Shown here: piece after piece, positions 50,706 through 59,744 of the stretch
Layout of the letters: every line of letters begins with the position of its first letter
How positions within the stretch are numbered: the first letter of the stretch is position 1
Source of the DNA: CALINF01 sp039980455
GTDB taxonomy: Bacteria > Pseudomonadota > Gammaproteobacteria > Pseudomonadales > Halieaceae
Length of the DNA: 64,000 nt
NCBI GenBank assembly: GCA_039980455.1
Contig: JBDXCG010000003.1
Coordinates: 558,001-622,000 of the forward strand
Direction: 5' to 3'
Translations under genes and position numbers: made by a program
Notes under the pieces: generated by a model
Told to the model about the DNA's origin: nothing
Seen by the model: the letters and a program-made list of their open reading frames with translations, nothing else
The model's database searches: none

Positions 50706-51902
50706 GTGTCTGATTCGCAACGACCATTAGATGGAATTCGAGTGATCGAGGTCGGCCAGCTGCTGGCTGGCCCTTTTACAGGCACTATCCTCGCGTACTT
50801 TGGCGCCGAGGTTATCAAAGTCGAACCTCCCGGGGGTGACCCGATTCGAGGCTGGCGTGAAGTGCGCAATGGCACCTCTTTGTGGTATCGAAGCCTGGGT
50901 CGCAATAAGAAAAGCGTTACGCTGGACCTAAAAAGCGAAGCGGGTCGCGACCTATTGCTGCGTCTGCTTGATACATCTGATGTGTTGGTTGAGAATTTTC
51001 GTCCAGGCGCGATGGAAGACTGGGGCCTGGGCCCCGAACCCGTAAAACAGCGCAACCCGGATCTAATTTACACGCGTATTTCAGGTTATGGTCAGACAGG
51101 CCCCTTTGCCGACAAACCCGGTTATGCATCGGTAACAGAAGGATTTGCGGGTTTCCGCTATATAAACGGTGAGCCCGGCAAACCGCCCGTTCGACCGAAT
51201 ATTTCAATGGGTGATACCGTCTCTGCGATTCACGCAGCGTTAGGTATTGCGCTGGCGATCATAGCCCGCAGTAAAGGCGGCGGTGGACAGGTGATTGATG
51301 TTGCGCTGTACGAATCGATGTTCAACCTGATGGAAGCGATCGTGCCCGAATACGACGGGGCAGGTGTGGTTCGGGAGCCATCGGGTACAACTGTAACCGG
51401 TATCGTACCTACCAATACTTATCGCTGTGATGATGGCAAATATGTGGTGATTGGCGGAAACGGTGATTCCATTTTCAAACGCCTTATGCAGGCAGCTGGG
51501 CGCTCAGACATGGCCGAGAATCCGGCGATGGCGGATAACGCAGGTAGGGTGCGCCACGAGGCAGAAATCGATGCAGCGTTGGCGGATTGGTGCGCCGCAC
51601 ATGCCTCTGCTCACGTGATCAATACGCTGGAGGGTGTGCGAGTGCCAGTTGGCCCAATCTACAGTGTGGAGGATATGTTTGCCGACCCCCAGTATCAGGC
51701 ACGAGGCCTGTTCGAGCAGGTTGAAATTGACGGCGAGCCGCTAAAAATACCCGCAATTTTGCCCAAGCTGGAGGGTACACCGGGCCGCACGGATTGGCCG
51801 GGCGGCGAGATAGGTAGTCACAATACTGAGATCTTAAGCGACGTGCTGGGCTTGAGCGAAGGCGATCTAACCGCGCTGCGTGATAGCGGCGTTATTCGCT
51901 GA
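50706..51902 (+). CDS. CaiB/BaiF-family CoA-transferase
   Basis: Class III CoA-transferase (formyl-CoA:oxalate, carnitine or similar acid CoA-transferase), 398 residues from GTG 50706; GGAGG is seven bases upstream. GIRVIEVGQLLAGPFTGTILAYFGAEVIKVEPPGGDP is the N-terminal signature. Catalytic aspartate is D170 in ISMGDTVSA, matching D169 of formyl-CoA transferase. GYGQTGPFADKPGYASVTEGFAG is also conserved. Follows the aminotransferase on the same strand, so it may activate the resulting keto- or semialdehyde-derived acid. Its ribosome site is inside a hairpin. Confidence 0.93.
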   Translation: MSDSQRPLDGIRVIEVGQLLAGPFTGTILAYFGAEVIKVEPPGGDPIRGWREVRNGTSLWYRSLGRNKKSVTLDLKSEAGRDLLLRLLDTSDVLVENFRPGAMEDWGLGPEPVKQRNPDLIYTRISGYGQTGPFADKPGYASVTEGFAGFRYINGEPGKPPVRPNISMGDTVSAIHAALGIALAIIARSKGGGGQVIDVALYESMFNLMEAIVPEYDGAGVVREPSGTTVTGIVPTNTYRCDDGKYVVIGGNGDSIFKRLMQAAGRSDMAENPAMADNAGRVRHEAEIDAALADWCAAHASAHVINTLEGVRVPVGPIYSVEDMFADPQYQARGLFEQVEIDGEPLKIPAILPKLEGTPGRTDWPGGEIGSHNTEILSDVLGLSEGDLTALRDSGVIR

Positions 51903-51923
51903 CGCGCCTAAGAGCAGATCACG

Positions 51924-52628
51924 TTGAACACGCCACAGCTCATGCGAAGGCTGCACAAATGGCTAGCCGTCATTGTGGGCGTCCAGTTACTGGTGTGGGC
52001 TGTCAGCGGATTTTATATGGTGGTTGTGGATATCGACATCATTCATGGCGATCATCTGGTTCGAACCAGCGATTCATCAGATCCAATACAGCTCGAGCAA
52101 CTCGCCAGCTTACCCGTGGTGGTGAATGCTTATGCCGATTTGCAGACGTTAGAGTTTCGCTCCCTCCTAAACCAATCGGTTTATCAAGTAACGACGTCGC
52201 ATGAAACATTTCTGGTTGATGTGGTTACCAGTGAACGTCTGCCACCTTTGACAGAGGTACAGCTACGCGCATTGGCGCAAACCTATTATGCTCGCGACGC
52301 AGCAATCGCTTCTATGGTGTACCTGCAGTCTGATTTTCCCGATGAAGTGAGATTCCTCAGCACGCCTGTCTGGCGCGCCAATTTTGACGATTGGCATGGC
52401 ACATCGTTATACATCGATGCAGTCACGGGTGACCTGGTGAGTCGCCGGCACACGTTGTGGCGAGTGTTCGATTTTATGTGGATGCTACACATAATGGATT
52501 ACCAAACACGAGACAGTATCAATACCATTCTGTTAAGCGCAGCAGCAGCGTTGGGGCTTCTCACAGTATTAATTGGTGGTTGGTTGACATTGTTCATGCG
52601 TGGTTGGATCGGTAGGCGGTCGCGCTGA
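51924..52628 (+). CDS. PepSY-domain membrane protein, first of pair
   Basis: PepSY-associated membrane protein of 234 residues. N-terminal LHKWLAVIVGVQLLVWAVSGFYMVV is the typical first helix with the H-K-W motif; a periplasmic PepSY-like beta domain (YLQSD...WHGTSLYIDAVTGDLVSRRHTLWRVFDFMWMLHIMDY) and a C-terminal helix follow. PepSY-TM proteins are often reductases or assembly factors next to metal or siderophore genes. The start used is TTG 51924; ATG 51942 is an alternative. The second gene begins immediately after its stop. Confidence 0.8.
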   Translation: MNTPQLMRRLHKWLAVIVGVQLLVWAVSGFYMVVVDIDIIHGDHLVRTSDSSDPIQLEQLASLPVVVNAYADLQTLEFRSLLNQSVYQVTTSHETFLVDVVTSERLPPLTEVQLRALAQTYYARDAAIASMVYLQSDFPDEVRFLSTPVWRANFDDWHGTSLYIDAVTGDLVSRRHTLWRVFDFMWMLHIMDYQTRDSINTILLSAAAALGLLTVLIGGWLTLFMRGWIGRRSR

Positions 52629-53354
52629 ATGTTACGTGGGCACCCGGTTTTTCGCTGGTTACGATTTCTGCATAGATGGCTCAGCCTGATAATCGGCTTG
52701 CAGCTGCTGGTGTGGGTAGGGTCGGGCTTGTTGATGAGTCTGATTGATCAGGCGCAGGCAGGAGGCGGCACTACGCGCGCTAGTGTCGAATTGCCGCACC
52801 TGGACATGGCCGCAGGTGCTGTCATTGCCCCTGTTGAATTGAATATCGGAGCTATCAACCCGCTGGGACTAAAGCTGACCACGCTGGCAGGTAGGCCTGT
52901 TTATCAGATAGAAACCGATGGCGGTTTCAGGTTGTACGATGCTTTCACCGGTCGCGTTGTAATTATTGACGCCGCTCTCGCGCAACACCTCGCGCTGATG
53001 TCTTACGTAGGCCCAGCCACGCCTGCAGAGGCGATACTGTTACCGGAGGGAGTCGCTGGTATTCACGCCATCGCCGGGCCTTTGTGGGAAGTGCGTATGC
53101 GCGACACGTTGCAGACACGTGTTTATGTGCACGGTGATACCGGTGTTGTAGTGGCGCATCGCAACGCGCGCGGTGAGTTGATGGAGACGTTACTGATGCT
53201 TCATTTCATGGACTACTTCCAAACCGGTGGATTCAACAATCCGCAGATTATCGTTTCTGCAGTTCTAACGCTGTGGCTGGCGATCTCTGGCTTTCTACTG
53301 CTTTTTGTCAGTTTCAGGCCGCGTCGCCAGCGATTGCCTGATGCGGTGGCGTGA
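52629..53354 (+). CDS. PepSY-domain membrane protein, second of pair
   Basis: Second PepSY-type membrane protein, 241 residues, beginning at ATG 52629 directly after the first gene's TGA. Same plan: LHRWLSLIIGLQLLVWVGSGLLMSL helix, periplasmic domain ending WEVRMRDTLQTRVYVHGDTGVVVAHRNARGELMETLLMLHFMDY, then a C-terminal helix (IIVSAVLTLWLAISGFLLLFV). The conserved HxMDY end in both suggests heme or metal ligation by His. Just upstream of copper-efflux genes, though the small Cys/His-rich gene has its own promoter. Confidence 0.82.
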   Translation: MLRGHPVFRWLRFLHRWLSLIIGLQLLVWVGSGLLMSLIDQAQAGGGTTRASVELPHLDMAAGAVIAPVELNIGAINPLGLKLTTLAGRPVYQIETDGGFRLYDAFTGRVVIIDAALAQHLALMSYVGPATPAEAILLPEGVAGIHAIAGPLWEVRMRDTLQTRVYVHGDTGVVVAHRNARGELMETLLMLHFMDYFQTGGFNNPQIIVSAVLTLWLAISGFLLLFVSFRPRRQRLPDAVA

Positions 53355-53372
53355 GTTCAGGTTTTTCGATGA

Positions 53373-53402
53373 TTGTCGCTTACTGGCGAATCGGCATATA
53401 AT
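53373..53402 (+). promoter_or_regulatory. Promoter of the small metal-motif protein gene
   Basis: TTGTCG (53373-53378) and a perfect TATAAT (53397-53402) are separated by 18 bases. The start ATG is at 53409, about where transcription should begin, and no ribosome site precedes it. The transcript may therefore be leaderless. Confidence 0.55.
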
Positions 53403-53408
53403 CCGGCC

Positions 53409-53789
53409 ATGACTCGATGGTATCGACAACTCGCGGTTTTCTTATTGTCTCTGTGCTGCCTCACAGCGCAGTCGGTCAGTGTGGTCGCAGCCCCTTGCAA
53501 CATGAATGAGCAGGGTGATAGCTCTGCGGTCACAGAGCACGCTGAGTCGATGGCTACAATGGATGAACATGCTCATCATGCCATGATGCAAGCTGAGACG
53601 GCAGCAGCACCCGATTGCTGTACCGATCAAGAAAACTGTTCGATGACATTCTGCTATGTCGCGGCGGCTATGCTCCATAGTGCTTTTTCTGCGGATAACC
53701 TTGAGGCCACAACTTCCCATTCGGGTGTCCCTACCTCAAACGTGCTTAGCGCACACAGCTCCTTTTTTAAACCTCCCATTTCCCTCTAA
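53409..53789 (+). CDS. Small exported Cys/His/Met-rich protein beside copper efflux genes
   Basis: Unrecognised exported protein of 126 residues. Signal peptide 1-28 (LAVFLLSLCCLTAQSVSVVA), then a metal-binding-looking segment rich in Met and His (ESMATMDEHAHHAMM) and a Cys cluster (DCCTDQENCSMTFC). Such small proteins commonly precede CusCBA-type operons and are thought to bind periplasmic copper. Start ATG 53409 is right after a -10 box. A helical hydrophobic stretch follows the Cys cluster. Function inferred from composition and place only. Confidence 0.72.
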   Translation: MTRWYRQLAVFLLSLCCLTAQSVSVVAAPCNMNEQGDSSAVTEHAESMATMDEHAHHAMMQAETAAAPDCCTDQENCSMTFCYVAAAMLHSAFSADNLEATTSHSGVPTSNVLSAHSSFFKPPISL

Positions 53790-53917
53790 CACGGGATCAG
53801 TGCGTCTGTCGCTCGCGTTTCGCGTGAGCCAGAACCCACTGTAATCCTTGCACGTGTTTTCGACATCGTCGCGCTGCGTAGGCCGCGGCGTATCGCGTAT
53901 CAAGTGGGATGGAAATA

Positions 53918-55297
53918 ATGAACAGATTGATTATTGGGTTGGTCAGCGTCACGTTGGTGTCTGCAGCTGTATCCGCTAATGCTGCATTAATCTATGCAGG
54001 CGAAACACTCGGCCTTGCTCAAGCGGTTGCCAAGGCGCAGGCAGGGGATCCCTGGCTGCAGGGTAGTCTGCTTGAACAACAAGCCTACGAGGCCAGTAGT
54101 CTCTCTGCTGCTACTCAGCCTGATCCTGTCATGTCACTGGGCTTTGCCAATCTGCCGACAGACACGTTTGACTTTGATCAGGAGCCAATGACCCAGTTTA
54201 AGGTGGGTGTGACGCAGCGTTTTGCTCGCGGCGATACTTTGGACTTAAGCCAACAGCGGCTGGCGCTTAAGGGTGCTAACGAACACCATAGGCGAGCCGA
54301 TCGTCTGGCCCAGATAGAGGCGCGCGTGACCAGTCTGTGGCTCGATGCATTTCTGGCAGCTGAGAGCGTGCGACTCATCGAGTCTGATAGAGGTTTGTTT
54401 GAGTATCTGGTCGATGTCGCTAAATCCAGCTACACAACAGCGCTGGGTCGCACCAGACAGCAGGATCTGGTGCGAGCCCAACTCGAACTGACCCGCCTTG
54501 ATGATCGATTAGCGTTGCTGCAGCAGCAAGCAGATACCGCAGTGGCACGCTTAAGTGAATGGCTAGGCAACGAGTCTACGTTCGTTGACTGGCGTCGACC
54601 GGATCAGACAAACAGGAGCATTGTCGGTACTGAGGTGGCATTGCCCGTTCTCAATCTCTCAGCACCGCCACAGTTTTTGCGCGGTGAACCTTTAGACGAG
54701 AATTGGCTGAGCGCATTACTGGTGGCGCACCCTGCAGTGCAGAGCATGGAAAACACCATATCGGTGGAGCAGTCCGGCGTTGCGCTGGCCCAGCAAAAAT
54801 ACAAGCCACAGTGGGGTGTAACCGCCAGCTATGGCTATCGTGATGACGATCCGATATTGGGCGACCGTGCGGACTTCTTCTCTGTGGGACTTACCTTCGA
54901 TCTACCGCTATTCACGGGTGATCGTCAGGACCAGGATGTGCAGTCGGCGATCGCCCGCACAGAAGCGCGCCGCTCAGACCGCTCGCTTCTGCTGCGCACA
55001 CTGAGGGCACAGTTGGAAACACAGCGCGCCAGCTATCTGCGCTTACGGCAACGTCAAGAAATTTATTCCACGCAACTGCTCGGTCAGATGCGCGAGCAGG
55101 CGCAAGCGTCGTTAACCGCGTATACCAATGATGACGGCGATTTTGCCGAGGTCGTACGTGCGCGCATTGCCGAACTCAATGCGAAAATCGAGGCGCTGGC
55201 CATAGACGTTGATATTGTCCGTACAGCAGCGCAGCTGAATTACTATCTTGATGCCCCCTCGTACTACACCACCGCACAACAAGGAGTTTCCTCATGA
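53918..55297 (+). CDS. cusC: CusC/CzcC-type outer-membrane efflux protein (TolC family)
   Basis: Outer-membrane channel of the TolC/CusC type in a heavy-metal RND system, about 459 residues from ATG 53918 (53909 also in frame). Signal peptide ending SANAALI. Two repeats of coiled-coil plus beta-strand follow, e.g. LGLAQAVAKAQAGDPWLQ and GVALAQQKYKPQWGVTASYGYRDDD. It extrudes metal across the outer membrane with the adaptor and pump encoded downstream. Its stop overlaps the adaptor start by four bases. Confidence 0.88.
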   Translation: MNRLIIGLVSVTLVSAAVSANAALIYAGETLGLAQAVAKAQAGDPWLQGSLLEQQAYEASSLSAATQPDPVMSLGFANLPTDTFDFDQEPMTQFKVGVTQRFARGDTLDLSQQRLALKGANEHHRRADRLAQIEARVTSLWLDAFLAAESVRLIESDRGLFEYLVDVAKSSYTTALGRTRQQDLVRAQLELTRLDDRLALLQQQADTAVARLSEWLGNESTFVDWRRPDQTNRSIVGTEVALPVLNLSAPPQFLRGEPLDENWLSALLVAHPAVQSMENTISVEQSGVALAQQKYKPQWGVTASYGYRDDDPILGDRADFFSVGLTFDLPLFTGDRQDQDVQSAIARTEARRSDRSLLLRTLRAQLETQRASYLRLRQRQEIYSTQLLGQMREQAQASLTAYTNDDGDFAEVVRARIAELNAKIEALAIDVDIVRTAAQLNYYLDAPSYYTTAQQGVSS

Positions 55298-56607
55298 ATC
55301 GTTTGGGTCTTGTCATCGCGAGTCTGCTGGGGGCTGGAGTCGTATTGCTACTACAGCAGCTGATACCGGTTAATGAGGGCGGGTCAGGGGTCTCCGATGA
55401 GTCGCAGCCGCTGTATTGGGTGGCGCCGATGGATCCGGACTACCGTCGTGACGTCCCTGGTAAGTCACCTATGGGAATGGACCTTGTGCCAGTGTATGCG
55501 GATCAGGGTCAAATCAGCGAAGCCGGCACCGTGCACATATCGCCAGCTGTCGTAAGTAATCTGGGTGTGCGAACCGAGCGCGCAGCGATGGCGCAATGGT
55601 CTGAATCGATTCGCACGGTAGGCTACGTGACCTACGATGAAGATCGGCTGGTACATATTCATCCGCGCGTGTCGGGTTGGATTGAACGCCTGCATGTGAA
55701 CACGCAGGGCGACCCTGTTGCGCTGGGCCAGCCGCTCTACGAGTTGTATTCACCCGAGTTGGTCAATGCACAGGAGGAGTTTCTGCTTGCGCGTAAACGC
55801 AATAACCGCGAGTTGATGGAGGCCGCCAGCAGCAGACTACTTTCGCTGCACATGAGCCAGGCGTTTATCGACAGTTTGCAAAAAGAAGGGGTGGTGAAAC
55901 AAACGGTGACCTTCCGAGCCGCTCAGTCCGGTGTTGTTGATGCCTTAGGGATACGCGAGGGTTTCTATGTGGAGCCAGGGACTACGTTGATGTCCATCGG
56001 TTCGCTGGAGGAAGTCTGGGTAGAGGCAGAGGTGTTTGAGCGGCAGTCTGCTTTAGTTCGAGCGGGTATGACGGTAACGATGACTCTGGACTATATGCCG
56101 GGGCGCGAATGGCGGGGCAAAGTCGATTATGTGTATCCAACGCTGGACCCTGTATTGCGTACCGCACGATTGCGTCTGCGCTTTGCTAACGCCGATCGCT
56201 CGTTAAAGCCCAATATGTTTGCCCAGGTACAGATCTTGTCAGACGCTGCCGAGTCTGTACTCACCGTTCCGCGAGAGGCGGTTATACGAACGGGCAAGCA
56301 GGATCGCGTGGTACTGGCTTTGGGTGAAGGGAGGTTCAAGTCGGTGGCAATCATACCGGGACGCATAGGTAGCAACCGCGTTGAAGTACTTGAGGGCCTG
56401 TCCACAGGCGATACCGTGGTGTCGTCCGCGCAGTTCCTGCTGGACTCTGAGTCCAGTCGCGAGTCGGACTTCAAACGCATGGAGGAGCGTAGTTCGATAG
56501 ATCATGAGTCGATGGATCATGGGCCAATGGATCACGAGTCGATGAATCATAACTCGGTGGATAGTGACGCAGACAAATCGGTATCGGGGCAACACGATCA
56601 TGATTAA
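55294..56607 (+). CDS. cusB: CusB-type copper/silver RND periplasmic adaptor
   Basis: Membrane-fusion adaptor of a copper/silver efflux pump, 437 residues. One N-terminal helix (VIASLLGAGVVLLLQQL) is followed by the metal-binding stretch PMDPDYRRDVPGKSPMGMDLVP (45-66). M46, M60 and M62 match the three Met of CusB that pass Cu(I). Barrel-sandwich and beta-barrel domains follow (VSGWIERLHVNTQGD, VEAEVFERQSALVRAGMTVTM). The C-terminus carries a Met/His-rich repeated tail, listed separately. Overlaps both neighbours, so the three genes are one operon. Confidence 0.93.
   Translation: MNRLGLVIASLLGAGVVLLLQQLIPVNEGGSGVSDESQPLYWVAPMDPDYRRDVPGKSPMGMDLVPVYADQGQISEAGTVHISPAVVSNLGVRTERAAMAQWSESIRTVGYVTYDEDRLVHIHPRVSGWIERLHVNTQGDPVALGQPLYELYSPELVNAQEEFLLARKRNNRELMEAASSRLLSLHMSQAFIDSLQKEGVVKQTVTFRAAQSGVVDALGIREGFYVEPGTTLMSIGSLEEVWVEAEVFERQSALVRAGMTVTMTLDYMPGREWRGKVDYVYPTLDPVLRTARLRLRFANADRSLKPNMFAQVQILSDAAESVLTVPREAVIRTGKQDRVVLALGEGRFKSVAIIPGRIGSNRVEVLEGLSTGDTVVSSAQFLLDSESSRESDFKRMEERSSIDHESMDHGPMDHESMNHNSVDSDADKSVSGQHDHD
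56500..56559 (+). repeat. Four 15-bp tandem repeats encoding a Met/His-rich tail
   Basis: Four in-frame 15-base units in the 3' end of the adaptor gene (56500, 56515, 56530, 56545) encode D/N-H-x-S/P-M/V steps. The unit is close to GATCATGAGTCGATG, with the last copy most diverged. The tail probably binds Cu(I) or Ag(I). Slippage of the repeat could vary its length. Confidence 0.85.
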
Positions 56608-59600
56608 ACGCGTTATTGGGTGGTCGATAGATCATCGTGTTCTGGTCTTACTACTGACTACACTATTGGTAGGTGTTGGTGTGTACTCTGTGCGCGTAAC
56701 CCCCGTCGATGCCATCCCGGACCTGTCCGACGTGCAGGTGATTATCAAAACCGCTTACCCTGGCCAGGCGCCTCAGGTGGTAGAGGATCAGGTTACGTAT
56801 CCGCTGACCACGGCGATGCTGTCCGTGCCTGGAGCTGTCACCGTACGAGGTTATTCATTTTTCGGCGACTCGTATGTCTATGTGAATTTTGATGACACCA
56901 CCGACCTGTACTGGGCGCGAAGTCGAGTGCTGGAGTATTTGAGCCAAGTGGCGCCATCGCTGCCAGCTCAGGCACGCCCGCAGCTTGGCCCGGATGCAAC
57001 AGGCGTGGGCTGGATATTTATTTATGCATTAACAGATCCTACCGGTCGTCATGATCTCAGCGAGTTGCGGACCTTGCAGGACTGGTTCCTGAAGTACGAG
57101 TTACAAACTGTGCCAGGTGTTTCCGAGGTAGCCACCATTGGTGGAATGGTGAAGCAGTATCAGGTCACAGTCGACCCCGATCGGCTGCGCGCGTTTGATA
57201 TTCCGCTGTCGCTTATCAAATCTGCCCTGAGTAACGCCAGTCGCGAAGTCGGCGCGTCGGTAGTAGAGATGGCCGAGGCAGAGTACATGGTTCGCGCGTC
57301 TGGATATCTACATAGCGCACAGGATATTGGCAACGTACCGCTGCGCGTTAATAGCAGTGGAACGCCGCTGCTGCTCAAGGATGTTGCAAATATCATCGTG
57401 GGGCCACAAATGCGGCGCGGTATTGCTGAGCTCAACGGCGAAGGCGAAACCGTTGCGGGCATCATTGTGATGCGCTCGGGTGAACATCCACAGCAGACTA
57501 TCGATGGTGTAAAAGCGCGCTTACAAGAGCTGCAAGCAAGCTTGCCGGAAGGCGTTGAGGTTGTCACGGTGTACGATCGTTCGGCGCTGATCGAGCGCGC
57601 TGTAAACAACTTGTGGCGCACGGTGGCTATGGAGCTGGTGTTGGTCGCTCTGGTGTGTGGCATCTTTCTACTGCACGCCCGCTCCGCGATTGTGGCTGTG
57701 GTTTCCCTACCCGTGGGGATACTCTCTGCATTTGCGGTAATGCACCTGCAGGGACTGAACGCCAATATCATGTCATTGGGTGGGATCGCGATTGCCATTG
57801 GCGCAATGATCGATGGTGCGATCGTTATGGTCGAAAATCTGCACAAACATTTGTCTGAGCCCCAAGAGCAACCTCGGGATCACTGGCAGTTGGTAACGAA
57901 ATCTGCACAGGAGGTGGGTCCCGCGCTGTTCTTCAGTCTGCTGATCATAACCGTGAGTTTTTTGCCGGTGTTTGCTTTAGAGGCGCAGGAAGGTCGGATG
58001 TTCGCGCCATTGGCCTATACCAAAACCTATGCAATGGCCGCTGCAGCCATACTGGCCATTACGCTGGTACCTGTATTGATGGGGTTTTTCATTCGAGGCA
58101 AAGTCGTCGCCGAATCGACCAATCCTGTCAGTCGAGCATTGAGAACCGTTTACAGACCTGCGGTAGCGGCCTGTGTAGCGCATCCACGTACGACGATAGC
58201 CTTGGCGCTGCTTCTGCTTGTGAGTAGCCTGTGGCCACTGCGGCAGTTGGGTAGCGAGTTTATGCCGGAGCTGGATGAGGGCGATCTCATGTATATGCCC
58301 ACTACCTATGCGGGTATCTCGGTGGGTAAAGCACGAGAATTGTTGCAGCAAACGGATAAGATCATTCGAACTGTACCCGAGGTTGAGACCGTTTTAGGGA
58401 AAGTGGGGCGCGCAGAAACCGCTACTGACCCAGCGCCGTTGACAATGGTTGAGACGTTTATTCAGCTCAAGCCGCGCGATCAGTGGCGCCCAGGAATTAC
58501 ACCGCAGGATATCCGTAGGGAACTGGATAGCCGTCTGCAGTTGCCTGGCCTCACCAATGCCTGGGTGATGCCAATCAAAACCCGTATCGATATGTTGGCT
58601 ACCGGTATCAAGACACCGGTTGGTATCAAGGTGGCGGGGCCGGATCTTTCAGTTATTGAGTCCTTGGGGCGCGATCTTGAAAAAATCCTCGCTGATGTCG
58701 AAGGTACTGCCTCGGTGTACTCCGAACGGGTAGCAGGGGGGCGCTATATCAAAGTTGATATCGATCGTGAGAAAGCCGCGCGCTATGGTCTGGCGATCAA
58801 CGATGTGCAAGAAGTCGTGGCAACTGCAGTTGGTGGCGTTAATGTCACGAACACAATAGAAGGACTGGAGCGCTATCCTGTGAACATTCGCTACCCGCAG
58901 TCGTATCGGGACTCTCCCGAGCAGCTGGCGCTCCTGCCGATTGTGACGGTGTCAGGATCACGTATAGCGCTGGGCGATGTCGCGCGGATCTACATCGACG
59001 AAGGACCCTCTGCAATTAAGAGTGAAAATGCGCGTACCAACGGCTGGACCTATATCGATATCACCGGTGGCGATGTCGGTTCCTACGTGGAGCGTGCGCA
59101 GCTTGCTGTTGCGCAGGCGCTAACGCTGCCACCGGGATATTCGATCAAGTGGTCAGGACAGTTCGAATATATGCAGCGGGCGAAGGAACGGCTTGGCTAT
59201 GTGGTGCCATTGACACTCGGCTTGATCGTGATTCTGCTGTACATGAACTTCCGCCAGATTGCGCCGGTTGTGATGCTTATGGGGGCGTTGCCGTTGTCGC
59301 TGGCGGGCAGTTTCTGGTTGATGTATGCGCTGGACTACAACTTGTCGATAGCGGTGGGTGTCGGCCTGATTGCACTGGCGGGTATAGCCGCAGAAACAGG
59401 GTTGATCATGCTGGTCTACCTCGAACAATCCTGTGAGGCCACTCGCGAGCGCCTGGGTTTGGGCGAGCGGTCACTGGACCCGGCCACTCTGCAGCAGGCT
59501 GTGGTTGATGGCGCTGTACAACGGATACGACCTGTCATGATGACGGCAGGTGCAACGATCATTGGGCTATTACCCATTCTGCTGGGGTCGGGTACTGGTT

Positions 59601-59719
59601 CAGAAGTAATGAGCCGCCTTGCAGCGCCCATGGTGGGTGGGATGGTCAGCGCCCTGGTCTTGACTCTGCTGGTGCTCCCTACGCTGTATTACGTATGGCG
59701 AGCGCGAGCAAGGCGCTGA
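56600..59719 (+). CDS. cusA: CusA-type copper/silver RND efflux pump
   Basis: Inner-membrane proton-driven pump of the heavy-metal RND family, 1039 residues from ATG 56600 (8-base overlap with the adaptor). Twelve helices and two large periplasmic loops. The three Met that bind Cu(I)/Ag(I) in E. coli CusA (M573, M623, M672) appear here with a constant offset of 7: M566 (LMYMP), M616 (PLTMVETF) and M665 (RIDMLATG). Helix 4 reads AIGAMIDGAIVMVEN, the monovalent-metal variant. ID to copper/silver rather than zinc/cobalt is therefore well supported. 3' end converges on the acyl-CoA dehydrogenase. Confidence 0.96.
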   Translation: MIKRVIGWSIDHRVLVLLLTTLLVGVGVYSVRVTPVDAIPDLSDVQVIIKTAYPGQAPQVVEDQVTYPLTTAMLSVPGAVTVRGYSFFGDSYVYVNFDDTTDLYWARSRVLEYLSQVAPSLPAQARPQLGPDATGVGWIFIYALTDPTGRHDLSELRTLQDWFLKYELQTVPGVSEVATIGGMVKQYQVTVDPDRLRAFDIPLSLIKSALSNASREVGASVVEMAEAEYMVRASGYLHSAQDIGNVPLRVNSSGTPLLLKDVANIIVGPQMRRGIAELNGEGETVAGIIVMRSGEHPQQTIDGVKARLQELQASLPEGVEVVTVYDRSALIERAVNNLWRTVAMELVLVALVCGIFLLHARSAIVAVVSLPVGILSAFAVMHLQGLNANIMSLGGIAIAIGAMIDGAIVMVENLHKHLSEPQEQPRDHWQLVTKSAQEVGPALFFSLLIITVSFLPVFALEAQEGRMFAPLAYTKTYAMAAAAILAITLVPVLMGFFIRGKVVAESTNPVSRALRTVYRPAVAACVAHPRTTIALALLLLVSSLWPLRQLGSEFMPELDEGDLMYMPTTYAGISVGKARELLQQTDKIIRTVPEVETVLGKVGRAETATDPAPLTMVETFIQLKPRDQWRPGITPQDIRRELDSRLQLPGLTNAWVMPIKTRIDMLATGIKTPVGIKVAGPDLSVIESLGRDLEKILADVEGTASVYSERVAGGRYIKVDIDREKAARYGLAINDVQEVVATAVGGVNVTNTIEGLERYPVNIRYPQSYRDSPEQLALLPIVTVSGSRIALGDVARIYIDEGPSAIKSENARTNGWTYIDITGGDVGSYVERAQLAVAQALTLPPGYSIKWSGQFEYMQRAKERLGYVVPLTLGLIVILLYMNFRQIAPVVMLMGALPLSLAGSFWLMYALDYNLSIAVGVGLIALAGIAAETGLIMLVYLEQSCEATRERLGLGERSLDPATLQQAVVDGAVQRIRPVMMTAGATIIGLLPILLGSGTGSEVMSRLAAPMVGGMVSALVLTLLVLPTLYYVWRARARR

Positions 59720-59727
59720 AGAGTGCA

Positions 59728-59744
59728 GGGGCGTTTAGCGCCCC
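59728..59744. terminator. Hairpin between convergent pump and acyl-CoA dehydrogenase genes
   Basis: GGGGCG (59728-59733) and CGCCCC (59739-59744) form a GC stem with a 5-base loop, bridging the stops of the convergent genes at 59719 and 59735. No clear U-run on either side, so a weak bidirectional terminator is the best reading. Confidence 0.5.
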
